Shown: positions 44,590 to 54,459 of the stretch, one piece after another
How positions within the stretch are numbered: the first letter of the stretch is position 1
How the letters are laid out: each line of letters begins with the position of its first letter
Source: Cordylochernes scorpioides
Taxonomy: Eukaryota > Arthropoda > Arachnida > Pseudoscorpiones > Chernetidae
DNA length: 64,000 nucleotides
Assembly: GCA_030710605.1 (NCBI GenBank)
Contig: CP092871.1
Span: 69,026,377 to 69,090,376 of the forward strand
Reading direction: 5' to 3'
Notes under the pieces: model-generated
Database searches by the model: none
The model's input: only the letters and a program-made list of their open reading frames with translations
What the model was told of the DNA's origin: nothing
Translations under genes and position numbers: made by a program

Positions 44590-45066
44590 ATAAGGTGATA
44601 ACATGCCATCTATATATAATAAATGGAAACATCAAAAACACGAATTTTTCTTTTTAAACATAAAACAAACTTTTACTGTCCTTACTGCGATGAAAAAATA
44701 TTGAGAGGGCTTGACTCATGAGTGGTGAACCCTCCCAGCGGCTTCGCCAATTTAATCTACCAGACCGCTTATTAGAGCTCTAATACTGTATTGGACGATT
44801 CTTTTTTTATATGCTGCACTGAAGGGTAGAATCTTAGAAATGGTATTCAAGCAACTATGGACATAAGCTTTTAAGACAGCTAAATTAAATATAAATATTT
44901 GCATCGAGCAATAATCTTCCGTAAACAATAAGTACAAAGCCAGTTAGGTATAATTAATTATAAGGCCATAATGTGCCATCTATGTATAAGAAATGGGAAC
45001 ATTAAAGCATGGATGTTTCTTTTTAAACATAAAACAAACTTCTACTGTCCTTACTGCGACGAAAAT
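44590..45066 (-). repeat. Repeat family R1, copy with duplicated end
   Basis: Inverted relative to the other copies. About 44607-44696 and 44972-45056 are direct repeats (GCCATCTATRTATAA, TTTCTTTTTAAACATAAAAC, ACTGTCCTTACTGCGAYGAA) on either side of a unique middle with CCAGACCGCTTATTAGAGCT. It sits between the RT and endonuclease parts of a Penelope-like remnant. Confidence 0.7.
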
Positions 45067-45089
45067 AAATCGTACACAAGGATTGGAGA

Positions 45090-45560
45090 TTAATAATAAT
45101 TACAAAATATAATTCATCAAGAAACCGTCTAACAAATCAAACGCCACAAGAGAACATTCCAAGACAAGTAGTCAAGTACATAGTTGTATCCTGATACAGT
45201 ATAGAGAGATTGACGGAATATTCTACATGGCGTATTGATACATTAAAGAATCACCACACAATTGAAAACACAACTTCGCTATCCAATCATTAGACTTTAT
45301 CTACAAACTGAAAGTGGAAACGAATCTGGTCTATAAAATTCCTTGCAGTTCCTACCCAGTCATCTATGCACTGAGTGGGCTATCTAGACCGATGTCTGTA
45401 GGCCAGTTTTACAGACGCTACTAGAAGATCCGTTTGAGAGAGAATGAAGCAGCACAAAACAACATTACAAACTAATATCGCACTAATGCTCAAACACGTC
45501 CCATTACAAACAACCATCTCCCTAGATGGAACAATACCCCAAAATTATAAACCACAACCT
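45090..45560 (+). pseudogene. Penelope-like GIY-YIG endonuclease remnant
   Basis: From about 45307: NLVYKIPCSSYPVIYALSGL, then a stop, then KIRLRENEAAQNN and finally NNHLPRWNNTPKL. This follows the family order VYKIPC...VYIGET...RLKEH...H..DW.NT.IL, although the GIY/YIG tyrosine-glycine positions have changed and there are in-frame stops. Together with the RT part it defines a dead Penelope-like copy. Confidence 0.65.
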
Positions 45561-46290
45561 TCCTCTCAAACAACAAATAGTGTTCTTGGAAAGTTGATCA
45601 TTCATAATTTGTGATAAAAACGGACAAATACATTCCTCAATTCTATATTTTAATCCAAAAGATTCGGTTTCATAAGAACCCACCACCTCTTTTTTTGACA
45701 ATCCTAAGGCAGAACGCGTTTTATTCTTGAATGCTTACTTGAAAAAGAGAGGCCTTCGGTATTTAAAAATATCGCATTTATTTCACAGAATAAACATTTC
45801 AACGCATTCCCCAAAATATACATAATTATTGATTAATATGTATCTTAGTTTTATAGATCATAGGCGTACTTATTCCAAAGTTCAAACAAATCAAGTATAA
45901 AAGCAGAATGAAAGCTTTTCAATCATCCTCAACAAAACGGCATCCAAATTTCCATATGACAAAGTACCAAAAAGTGGCCATATATTTTGTCAAAGAACCC
46001 TTTTAAAAATGAGTCATGGCACAGAATATGGTGATGATGATTAGACTATTAAAGTTTCGGAGAGAGTGAGTCCCTTGTGACTCAGGGAACTATCATTAAT
46101 TATCATGGCAAAATACCACCCCCTCCCTACCTTCCCCGGTCCACCATGTTCCCCAGACTTGGCGCCATGTTCTATGGCTTCTTAGAGCTAACATTCCTAT
46201 TTACAAAATACACTAATATTCAGTTAAAGAAATAGACAATTATTTCATCATATTAAAATGAATACGCAATTTAAAAAAGCGACAAATAAA
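45560..46290. other. No gene assigned
   Basis: May include the 3' part of the Penelope-like remnant up to about 45930. Beyond that, a G+C-richer segment at about 46100-46170 has no ORF. Confidence 0.35.
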
Positions 46291-46293
46291 CAT

Positions 46294-46371
46294 ATAAGGT
46301 TGTACCAAAAGTTTGTAAACATATTATGATTTATATTTTACAAGTGTTTACGAACTTTTGGGACAACCTTA
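46294..46371. mobile_element. MITE family C, intact palindrome
   Basis: AAGGTTGTACCAAAAGTTTG and CGAACTTTTGGGACAACCTT are inverted partners around TATGATTTATATTTTACAAG. It abuts a mariner remnant on the right. Confidence 0.75.
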
Positions 46372-46374
46372 AAA

Positions 46375-46702
46375 AACATTCAACTATTTAGCCAATTCTG
46401 GTGTCCAATTAATCACTCATTCACCATATTCACCAGAACTAGCACCTTGTGTCTTTTTTATTTCCAAAAGTTATTGTTGAAAGGGATAAAATTTGACACT
46501 GATGATGAAGCACTGTAAGCCTTTATCAATGCCGTAAATTCCATCCCCGAAGATGACTGGTGTAAGTGCTTCGATAATTGGTTTTCACGGATGGAATCTT
46601 GCATAGGTGCTAAGGGTGAATACTTTGAGACACTCTGAAAATTGTAAAGTTGAAGCTTTAATAAAAATAAGTGATTTCAAAAACATTTGGAGTACCCTTG
46701 TA
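46375..46702 (+). pseudogene. mariner transposase C-terminal remnant with 3' TIR
   Basis: The plus strand reads THSPYSPELAPCVFF (third catalytic Asp box; D of the usual DLAP is E), then LKGIKFDTDDEAL, a stop, IPEDDWCKCFDNWFSRMESC and GEYFETL. The 3' end is ACATTTGGAGTACCCTTG followed by TA. The 5' two-thirds, including the first two catalytic Asps, are missing. A different mariner lineage from that at 27.6 kb. Confidence 0.82.
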
Positions 46703-46756
46703 TATCGTATAAATCATAACTATAATATGTTTACGAACTTTTGGGAGAACCTTGTA
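46702..46756. repeat. Half copy of MITE family C
   Basis: ATATGTTTACGAACTTTTGG followed by GAGAACCTTGTA matches the right half of family C. It follows directly after the mariner remnant. Confidence 0.55.
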
Positions 46757-47037
46757 GGTAACTTCCTATAGGAAAGAACTAAAAAAAAAGATACAAAAAT
46801 TGAATTTCTAAAACAAAATACGATTTTTCGATAAATGTGAAGATAGGGAAAATGAAAATAATAATGGAGAATTTTGAAGATGGAGTGTAAAACAATGAGC
46901 TTTCACTTTTACCGTATTTTTCAGGATGAAATTTCATCCTTTGCTTCTTTCCTTGAGGGGAAGGTTATGGGTTAAATAATAGTTTCTTTATTGAACCTAT
47001 TCCTTATATTTATTATATTGTAAAATATTATTTATTA

Positions 47038-47185
47038 AGAAAAAAGGCCTTTCCTGATCGTGCAACTGAAAGTTGCTGATGGCTTGCGACATCTATCGGA
47101 ATAAAGATCAACTAATCGTTGATTTTTAATTATTCCAGAATTGGAAATTTCAGTTGCACGATCAGAAAATGCCTTTTTTCTTAAT
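47038..47185. repeat. Repeat family A, palindromic deletion form
   Basis: CCTGATCGTGCAACTGAAAG at the left and TTTCAGTTGCACGATCAGAA at the right are inverted copies; the middle keeps ATTATTCCAGAATTGG. No hammerhead. A partial copy follows at about 47465-47550. Confidence 0.7.
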
Positions 47186-47427
47186 TTATCTACCTGTTCC
47201 AAGTACAAATTCACTTTTGTACTTTTTTTTCAGATTATTTATTATTCTATGAAAAGATTTTTAATTTCGATATTTGTATTTTGATACACTGTAAAATCTT
47301 CTCATTGCTTCTCTGCTATTTTATTAGTTCTAAGTTGGTTTTACATTAAATAAATTGTCGTGTAATTCTGAGGTTTGTTTTTCCTGATTTTCTACGTTAC
47401 AATATATTATTCTATTCTCTAACTGGT

Positions 47428-47447
47428 GGGGGGGGGGGGGGGGGGGG
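47428..47447. repeat. Homopolymer of 20 G
   Basis: An uninterrupted G20 run in AT-rich DNA. The exact length is vulnerable to sequencing error. Confidence 0.9.
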
Positions 47448-47954
47448 ATATATGCAAATACAGTAATGAATAAACATCTCCTGATTATGCAACTAAAAAT
47501 TTATTGATGAATGAACGCCCTATATATCGGAATAAATATCGAACAGAATGTTTAATCTTTGTTTTTGTCATTTTTCCAGTTTTAAAACCGTTTCTTAATA
47601 AATCAAGAAGATCCGCTGTATCCTAAAAGAATTTCCATAATGTTCTTAAGCTCAAGTTCGCATTTGGTTATCAAGATGATTAGAGATGGGAAGAAACCAG
47701 TTTCCTCAAAGTAAAGTCGTTTTCTTCTAAACAATCGATTAATCATAAAAACACATTTGATTTTATAATTAGTCTTATTAACGTTTGTTTTTGTAGTTCA
47801 TCATTTAGCCCTTGCAGTAAGCCTTTAATGGACTTTTAATTTGTTGATATAGATCTAGAAGGTTATGGCGGTTAACTGGTGTTTGAAAATTATTCCTTCG
47901 AAAAAAAAATTATTTATTTATTTCCAGGAACGTTTCTATAGAAATACAAATATA

Positions 47955-48132
47955 CAGTAGAACCTCCCTTAAAAGGACACCTAATTACAGAGCCAAAGTG
48001 TCCTTTCCTAAAGGGAGAGGTGTACTCTTATCGGAGTTACTAAATAGTAAAAATGGTAATTTTGCAAATGAAAACTGTCCTTTACAGCAAGGTGTCCTCT
48101 AGCGCAAGTGTCCTTTCATGGAGGTTCTACTG
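47955..48132. mobile_element. Pogo/Tigger-type MITE family D, copy 4
   Basis: CAGTAGAACCTCCCTTAAAA to GGAGGTTCTACTG, preceded by TA. Its left flank TTTCCAGGAACGTTTCTATA is shared with copy 5 at 49.7 kb. Confidence 0.85.
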
Positions 48133-48139
48133 TCTATAA

Positions 48140-48480
48140 TTAAGCGAAAACTTTTTTGCATTTTTATAATCAACAAATACTATTCCGTTGATAAATTTTG
48201 CCTATAACCTCTGAAACTTGGTTAGCTTTTCTTGATTCTTGATAGCTTGTCCAATTCTGAAATTCAAACTATAGAGATGGCCTTCCGAATTTCATGGCTT
48301 AAAATGATCATTCTACTATTTTAGATATGGAAATTTTGGAGATTCCGAATTTTAACTAGATTTTGCTTCAAAAGAATTTCTCGATGTTAGAAAAAGAAGG
48401 CGCTACGGATTTTCTTGGCGGTATAGGTAAATATTTACTGATTATAAATATGCGAAAACAAAATGTTGCTCGGTTAAATA
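48140..48480. other. AT-rich, no feature
   Basis: No ORF or repeat family recognised in this interval. Confidence 0.5.
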
Positions 48481-48486
48481 ATTGTA

Positions 48487-48850
48487 TAAAGCAATAACGC
48501 GCCATCTATGCTATATATATAGAAAATTAAAACATTAAGACGCGAATGTTTCTTGTCAAACATAAACCTCTCGATTCAAATATTATATGTATTTATACTG
48601 TCCTAAAAGCTTATGTCCATAGTTTGCTTAAATACAATTTCTAAGATTCCAACCTTCAGTGTAGCATATATAAGCAGAATGATCCAATACAGTATTAGAG
48701 TTCTACAGAAGCGGTCTGGTAAATTAAATTGACGAAACCGCTGGGAGGGTTTACCACTGATGAGCCAAGCCCTCCAATATTTTTTCATTAAGGACAGAAG
48801 ATGTTTGTTTTATTTTTTAAATGAAACATTCGCATCATAATGTTTTAATT
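48487..48850 (+). repeat. Repeat family R1, near-complete copy
   Basis: GCAATAACGCGCCATCTATG at the start. An inner inverted pair, ATTAAAACATTAAGACGCGA (about 48526) and TCGCATCATAATGTTTTAAT (about 48831), brackets the body. The body has GCGGTCTGGTAAATTAAATT, GACGAAACCGCTGGGAGGGT, TTACCACTGATGAGCCAAGC and CCTCCAATATTTTTTCATT. GGGAGGG/CCCTCC forms a strong hairpin around CTGATGA. Confidence 0.7.
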
Positions 48851-48959
48851 TGCTAAATAATTGTATGTTTTTATATGTAAATAGATTCTGAAGAAATAAT
48901 AAAACGCTTTTTGTGAAAAGGAAGCGATAGTTACCAAGAAATAATCGAATAAGCAAAAA

Positions 48960-49200
48960 TTAGGGTAAAGCGTTTCTTTATTTTGAGATGTGGTAAGCTG
49001 CCGAGCAAAATCTGCTCTTCAACAGGTAAATCCAAAAACGAATGAAGAGAAATGTTAGAAGGCGTGGTAAGACTATATCACCTTATATTATAGTCGTATC
49101 CACTCCCGATAATATCTTTCTTTATTCGTTTTTGGATTTGCCCGTTGAAGAGCAAATTTTGTTCAAAAGCTTTCAACACCTCAAAATAAAATATTTTTCC
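48960..49200. repeat. Inverted pair of class B hammerhead-like repeats
   Basis: About 48965-49050 (minus) and 49125-49200 (plus) are inverted copies. Each has CTGTTGA or CGTTGA, a GAGCA...TGCTC or GAGCAAATTTTGTTC stem, then GGCAGCTT or AAAAGCTT where GAAAGCTT is expected. Stem II is well formed, but both conserved boxes have changed. Probably inactive. Confidence 0.5.
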
Positions 49201-49239
49201 TAATTTTTACTTTTTAAAGTATTTTTTATCGTCTTCTAT

Positions 49240-49700
49240 TTTATCTCAATGTCTTAACATTTAAGCAACTCTATTAAGATGAAGAGGACTTCATGAAGCT
49301 TAAATGTACATTCGCCGTTGATTAAAGAATCTGAATTATCTACTGTGGCAGTTGGATCAGGTACCTCTTGATGTAAAGAACAGACAATTGTGCCGACAAT
49401 CCTAGTATAGATTCGGGCGTTTATTGGAAGGGTTACTTTTAATGGCTGCACATCACTATCAGAGTATTGTCATTGAGGATTGTGTATCTTTGTTTGATTA
49501 ACCGTGCCACAGGCTACCGCACTTTTGGCTGTTGTTAGTTCAGCTACAGGCTAGTCTACCGCACTGTTGATGATGAGGGGCTTGGTTAAACTACGTGGCC
49601 TAGCGTTGACTGTTTAAACTGGAGATTAGAATAATTATCATCATCAGCCCATATTTAGACGGGTTAGACTTACATCGCCCGCTCAAGTCCTTCTGCGGAC
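49240..49700. other. No gene assigned
   Basis: A 65-codon minus ORF (49254-49451) has ordinary composition and no recognisable domain. About 49500-49690 shows no match to other repeats in the window. Confidence 0.35.
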
Positions 49701-49703
49701 TTA

Positions 49704-49888
49704 ATTTATTTATTTCCAGGAACGTTTCTATAGAAATACAAATACACAGTAGAACCTCCCTGTAAAGGACACTTAATTACAGAGCCAAAGTGTCCTTTCC
49801 TTAAGGGAGAGGTGTACTCTTATCGGAGTTACTGAATAGTAAAAATGGTAATTTTGCAAATGAAAACTGTCCTTTACAGCAAGGTGTT
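49704..49888. mobile_element. MITE family D, copy 5, inside a duplicated block
   Basis: The MITE starts at 49747 and breaks off near 49888 before its right TIR. With about 43 bp of left flank it repeats 47920-48092 closely, including a shared TTTCCTTAAGGG-type insertion, so this is a copy of copy 4 made by local duplication, not a separate transposition. Confidence 0.8.
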
Positions 49889-50254
49889 TGGTGTTTGGGG
49901 AGAGGGTTCCTTCCTTGTTCTCCCCTGGAATGGTTTCAAGAACATTTTGATCTCAGCCAAAAGGACCGAGAAGCGATATGGTTATAAGATAATGATAAAA
50001 AAGAAACCCTCCAAAAACTAGAGGATTGTATGTTTCTATTTAAAAAGGAAGGTTCTGAATTTTGGACTTTCTGTCCTGGGTGATCTTTTGATCCCAGGAT
50101 CCTGATGCCTGTTAATCCAGCACTGTTTATTAGATATTCTCAACTGACCACCATATCTGATGGCACTTCACCTTATCACCATTTGGAAACCTGTTTGGTA
50201 GGATTCACTGTAAGATATAATTTTGATAGAATAGTCCAATTAACATAAGAATAA

Positions 50255-50450
50255 AAAAGGCATATACTGACCAGGAGCACATGTGCTTCTAAAATGGCAG
50301 AGCACCATCTAGTGGAACAGAAATCAGCTAAACATTGATTTAACATTTTTCTGATATTTTGCCAACCTATTTTATTGATAAATCAAGAAAAGCCATTCAC
50401 GAACGCGTTTTGCGCTGCTGGCGCTCGTCAGCGTTGAGCAGGCTTTACCT
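50255..50450 (-). repeat. Repeat family A2 copy, minus strand
   Basis: GGCATATACTGACCAGGAGC, AGCACCATCTAGTGGAACAG, AAATCAAGAAAAGCCATTCA, then the hammerhead segment. Inverse of the order at 38095-38290. Confidence 0.65.
50398..50436 (-). ncRNA. Hammerhead ribozyme copy, class A2
   Basis: Minus strand: stem I ACG against CGT (3-4 pairs), CTGACGA (50431-50425), stem II GCGC-CAGCA-GCGC perfect, AAAA where GAAA is expected (50411-50408), CGCGTT giving U16.1 and U17, then CGTG. One core change (G12 to A) is likely to reduce or abolish activity. Confidence 0.65.
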
Positions 50451-50685
50451 CTGCGACCAAAAAGATTTATGGCCCCAGAGGCTTCTTGAGAAACCAAGAA
50501 ATGGGTATTTAAGGACAAACTTGCGTAAATACGCTTAATATAAGAATAAAAGCATCTCCTGATTTCTTGAAATTGAACGATGCCTACGGGTTGAGCCAAT
50601 GGTCTACAGCTGCAGCTTGGATTGTCTGAATTGTGATAGGAGCTGTTAGTGCAGAGAGGGCCAAGTGCTCTCAGGAGATGATGAA

Positions 50686-50985
50686 TATACACTTATGGAC
50701 AAAACTTAAGGAAGTTGTACCTTTTAGCATGTATATCGGGATTCAGACAATAACCCTGAAAGATATTACAGTGACCTTTATTGAAGACACACGAGATAAC
50801 CGATATGCACTCATGGACAAAACTTGAGGAAGTTGTACCTATTAGCATGTATATCGGGATTCAGACAATAACTCTGAAAGATATTACATTGACCTTTATT
50901 GAAGATACACGAGATAACTAATATACACTCATGGACAACACTTAAGGAAGTTGTGCCTTTTAGAATGTATATCGGGATCATAACA
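50686..50985. repeat. Three tandem half-copies of MITE family B
   Basis: ACACTTATGGACAAAACTTA at about 50689, GCACTCATGGACAAAACTTG at about 50807 and ACACTCATGGACAACACTTA at about 50925: a 118-bp period. Each holds only the half with CATGTATATCGGGATTCAGA and CCTTTATTGAAGACAC. The third is cut at about 50985 by a retroelement ORF fragment. Confidence 0.82.
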
Positions 50986-50989
50986 ATAA

Positions 50990-51260
50990 CTGAGGATGAA
51001 GTGGCCAACTTATTAGCAAAGGAAGGAGCATCCGGACCTCTATGATACGATAGATTCTGGAATCTAACTTCCAGAAAGAGACTCCGAATCAACCAAATGA
51101 AACTATCAAAACAAAGTAGAGACAACTTCGTCTACTCATAGTATCAAATAGAAAGTCCAAAAACAAGCAAATTCTCAAAGCAAATATAAAAGAATTCCTA
51201 CAATAAACTAGATTGAAATCTGGTCATCTACGTACATTGATCTATCTATAAAGAAAGGGC
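50990..51260 (+). pseudogene. Non-LTR RNase H/C-terminal fragment
   Basis: The plus strand reads EDEVANLLAKEGASGPL, the RNase H phrase usually GN..AD.LAK.GA, and about 170 bp on, TRLKSGHLRTLIYL, the RLKSGHL phrase that precedes the terminal CCHC motif. Stops and a frameshift intervene. The same family is represented at 59.37-59.57 kb. Confidence 0.65.
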
Positions 51261-51289
51261 AAAAACCTTTTCAAATACATTAACTACAA

Positions 51290-51620
51290 AATTGAGGAAT
51301 TCATTCCCCTTAAATGAATTGAAATAGTCAAAATCACTCTATATAGGGAACTGAAGAATGTACTCAACTGTCTGAAAGATCACATCTCCAGGATTAGGTC
51401 AGAGCGAACAATGGATAAAAAAACAAATAATAAATAGTATTTTAACCTTCCTTGAGATGTACCCTGCATAAAATACAGAATTGAGGAATTCATTGCCCTG
51501 AAATGTTTTGTAATGGACAAAATCAACTCTATATAGGGAATTGAAGATTGTACTTAACTCTTTCAATGATCATATCTCTAGGATTTGGTCTTAAGGGATA
51601 TGAAAACTAATAATAAATTG
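51290..51620. repeat. Two-copy direct repeat, ~190 bp
   Basis: ATTGAGGAATTCATTCCCCT at about 51292 and ATTGAGGAATTCATTGCCCT at about 51481, each followed by CTCTATATAGGGAA and TCTCNAGGATTNGGTC. Non-coding. Confidence 0.75.
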
Positions 51621-51639
51621 CATTTCCAATCTATTCCGC

Positions 51640-52600
51640 TGCCTCGAGTATACCCACAGTTTCGACTAACGACAACACCGTCATCTGGGGGACGAATCCA
51701 TTCCAAAAGACAATAAAAGCTGAGTAGCAATGACAGGTTAAAGGTCGATACACTGGACAAAGACGTAATCTTCTGTCACAGAAACATCCATCAATCAAGG
51801 ACAAAGGACAGTTTTCCTCCCAGTACGTCGCCTCTTACACCCAGTCTTCTGGCAGAATTACCTTTTAGATTAAGAATTGAGACGTCAAATGCCAGTTGGA
51901 TTGTAATAGATAACGATAATCCTCCCAAATGAATAGTTAAAAATGTAATTCATATTGGGAATATGTCACCAAATGTGTCTAACAGTTCTTTTTTCCTTAT
52001 GTTTTCAGGATGTTGTCAAAATTGTCTTTTATCTGAAGAATATAGATGTCAAATGGTAGATAAGATTGGATCTTATATAATATATATTGAATAATAATAT
52101 GCTCGAATTAATATTTCAAAATGTCATTTATATTGAAATGTGTCACAAAATTTGTCTGAAATGTATAACCTTTTTGTACAGAGCACTGATCGAATACCTT
52201 TAAATGGAAAATGGCTACATCAAATGTAAACCGCATTTTATATTGATGTGTTGTCTCTTGATTGAAATTTTCGAAATGAGAATTTTTAAATACAAATAGT
52301 CATTTTTTTTCTTATCCTTATATTATTATTTTTTCAATGAAAAAAGTATTGATGTTTATAATCGCTTTCATTTTTTTAACACTTTAAAAGAAAAACTTTC
52401 GGGGTAATTTTATGTAGGACTCTCAAATATCTTTATAAAAGGTTTGTGGAGAGAGAGATATGACAATGTAGAATTTTATAATCCCTTGTATTAATACAGT
52501 ATATATATTCAGTCTTTCAGAATATTTACATATTTCAGGCTTTATTCCATTTTGAATCTATAAACTTTGACTACATACTCTCGAAACTTAGCTCAACTTT
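51640..52600. other. No gene assigned
   Basis: About 51650-51850 is G+C-richer with one 60-codon minus ORF of no recognisable type. The remainder is AT-rich. Confidence 0.4.
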
Positions 52601-52602
52601 CT

Positions 52603-52940
52603 TTTTAAAAAAAGCATCTCTTGATCGTACAACTAAAATTTGCTGATGGCTTACGCCATCTGTCTGAATAAATATCAACTAATAGTTGATTTTTAATTGT
52701 TCCAGAGAATTGGCCAAATACCCTTTCTTGATTAATCGAGAAAATCTAACCACGTACGTGTTACGAGCTGTTGGCCCTCATCAGCATGATGCAAGCTGTA
52801 CCTCAACGACCAAAAAAGTTGGGGCATCTTGAAAAACTATAAAACAGGTTTTATCCACCTGATCCAAGTACAATTTCACTTTAGTGATATTTTTTCACTT
52901 TTCTTTGTCAGGACATACTCCTTTGTGATAGCAGTTTCTG
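52603..52940 (-). repeat. Repeat family A, fullest copy
   Basis: GCATCTCTTGATCGTACAAC, GATGGCTTACGCCATCTGTC, AATTGTTCCAGAGAATTGGCC, TTGATTAATCGAGAAAATCT, the hammerhead segment, then CAAGCTGTACCTCAACGACC and a far part with GATCCAAGTACAATTTCACT. It shows the full order from which the palindromic forms were derived. Confidence 0.7.
52751..52788 (-). ncRNA. Hammerhead ribozyme copy, class A1
   Basis: Minus strand: stem I CATG/CGTG (one G-U), CTGATGA (52784-52778) perfect, stem II GGGC-CAACA-GCTC with one G-U, GTAA where GAAA is expected (52764-52761), CACGTA placing U16.1 and A17. One core change. The pairing partners differ from class A2 yet are maintained. Confidence 0.65.
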
Positions 52941-53113
52941 GCCAGGAAGTTTGTCTTGCTCTCTTTGTAAAGAGAAGGTAGATAGAAACATTTAGAAATT
53001 GAGTAACGAAATGCATGAAAATTGATATTTTTTCCATTATTGTTTACTATTTGATTTTCCAAAAATAAATAGGTATATTGGAACTATTTTGGCAAAATAA
53101 ATAAGAAAGCTAC

Positions 53114-53570
53114 GGTTTTGGTTTCTTTTTACAATTCTTTTATTCCTCGAGCTTTCGGGTTAACATGTCCTTCAACGAAGAAACCCAGAATTACTACTTC
53201 TCTACCTTAGATGTATTACTTCTAGGTCTCCGTGTTGAATTTAGGGTTTTGGTTTCTTTTTACAATTCTTTTATTCCTCGAGCTTTCGGGTTAACATGTC
53301 CTTCAACGAAGAAACCCAGAATTACTACTTCTCTACCTTAGATGTATTACTTCTAGGTCTCCGTGTTGAATTTAGGGTTTTGGTTTCTTTTTACAATTCT
53401 TTTATTCCTCGAGCTTTCGGGTTAACATGTCCTTCAACGAAGAAACCCAGAATTACTACTTCTCTACCTTAGATGTATTACTTCTGGGTTTCCGTATTGA
53501 AGGACATGTTAGCCAGAAAGCTCGAGAAATAAAAGAAATGTAAAAAGAAACCAAAACCGTAGATTTCTTA
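53114..53570. repeat. Three 131-bp tandem units plus an inverted unit
   Basis: Units begin at 53114, 53245 and 53376. The first two are identical over all 131 bp, and the third is identical until about 53482, where an inverted partial unit follows to about 53567. The whole is bounded by CTACGGTTTTGGTTTC and its inverse GAAACCAAAACCGTAG. Each unit holds on the minus strand a class B hammerhead-like set: CGTTGA, AGGAC...AACCC, GAAAGCTC, then GAGGAATAAAAG. No ORF. Confidence 0.88.
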
Positions 53571-54102
53571 TTGATTAATTCAAAGTGTAAAACCAGGGAA
53601 GAATCTTTAATATAGGAACTATGTTAATTGATATTTAAAACACTATGTTTCTCCTTTCTGACACAAGAATTAATTTACATAAATCAATATTTACATATTC
53701 ACATTCCGTTGTTGAATGAAATTTCGCAACGTGTGTTCGCAAATATCGGGATTATTATTCCAGTCTATTTAACATAGCAAACAGTGTGGTTATGATGTAA
53801 GACATATTTAAGAAATGTTCTTGGCTTATTTCTGTGTGTGTTTGACGATGTGGCATGGAGCTTAATAAAAAAAAATGGTATGGTAGTTATGGGATATAAT
53901 CCTGTAATTTGCTAGAAATTTTAAATAAAAGATATAATCATCGTTTAATAAAATATACTCATCCTTAGACACGTTTACTTTATTATCTATAATAGTAGTT
54001 ATGGGTTTGGAAAAAGGTATTTTGTGGTTAATTCTGCGCTAGAGATAATCTGAGAATCTTGGAATCTTGAAAATAGAGGTTGCCTGGCCGGCATTCATAT
54101 TT

Positions 54103-54405
54103 CTTTAATTGACACTTCGGCCAGTTGAAGTTTTATTTTCTTAACGTTTCAACAAACTCTTTTATCTTCATCAGGAGAAATAAGAACATAGAATTCGGCA
54201 AGGCGTTAAAATTGCTTTCTAACGCTTCCCAAATGATTTATTTTTATTTATTTCTTCTTCTGAAGACAAAAGATTATTATGATACATTAGCGTGCCATCT
54301 TAATTTGTAAAATAATCATATGCGTCTAAAATAGTTTCGAATTCACAAAATATTATTGTTGAAACGCTGAGAAAATAAAACTTTAACTGACCAAAGTGTC
54401 TATTT
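54103..54405 (-). repeat. Hammerhead-bearing repeat with ~45-bp inverted ends
   Basis: GACACTTCGGCCAGTTGAAG at the left and TTTAACTGACCAAAGTGTC at the right are inverted. The inner parts (TTTTATTTTCTTAACGTTTC against GAAACGCTGAGAAAATAAAA) also pair. An R1 end fragment (TAGCGTGCCATCTTA) is embedded at about 54286-54345. Confidence 0.65.
54133..54183 (-). ncRNA. Hammerhead ribozyme, intact core, weak stem II
   Basis: Minus strand: stem I TTATTTCTC (54183-54175), CTGATGA (54174-54168), a 17-base stem II region with few pairs, GAAA (54150-54147), CGTT giving U16.1 and U17, then AAGAAAATAA. Stem I pairs over most of 8 positions except the first. The second half-copy at 54351-54375 has GAG at that place, which would complete stem I, suggesting the first pair was lost here. 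Confidence 0.6.
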
Positions 54406-54459
54406 TTAAAAGAAATAATCACCGAAATTATTTTAAATGTTATAATTTGCGAACCAATA

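Noticed and set aside
48700..48780. R1 as a working type-II hammerhead
   Set aside because: The boxes and a TGGC/GCCA stem exist, but the 5 bases left for stem I cannot fold, and a GGGAGGG/CCCTCC hairpin competes.
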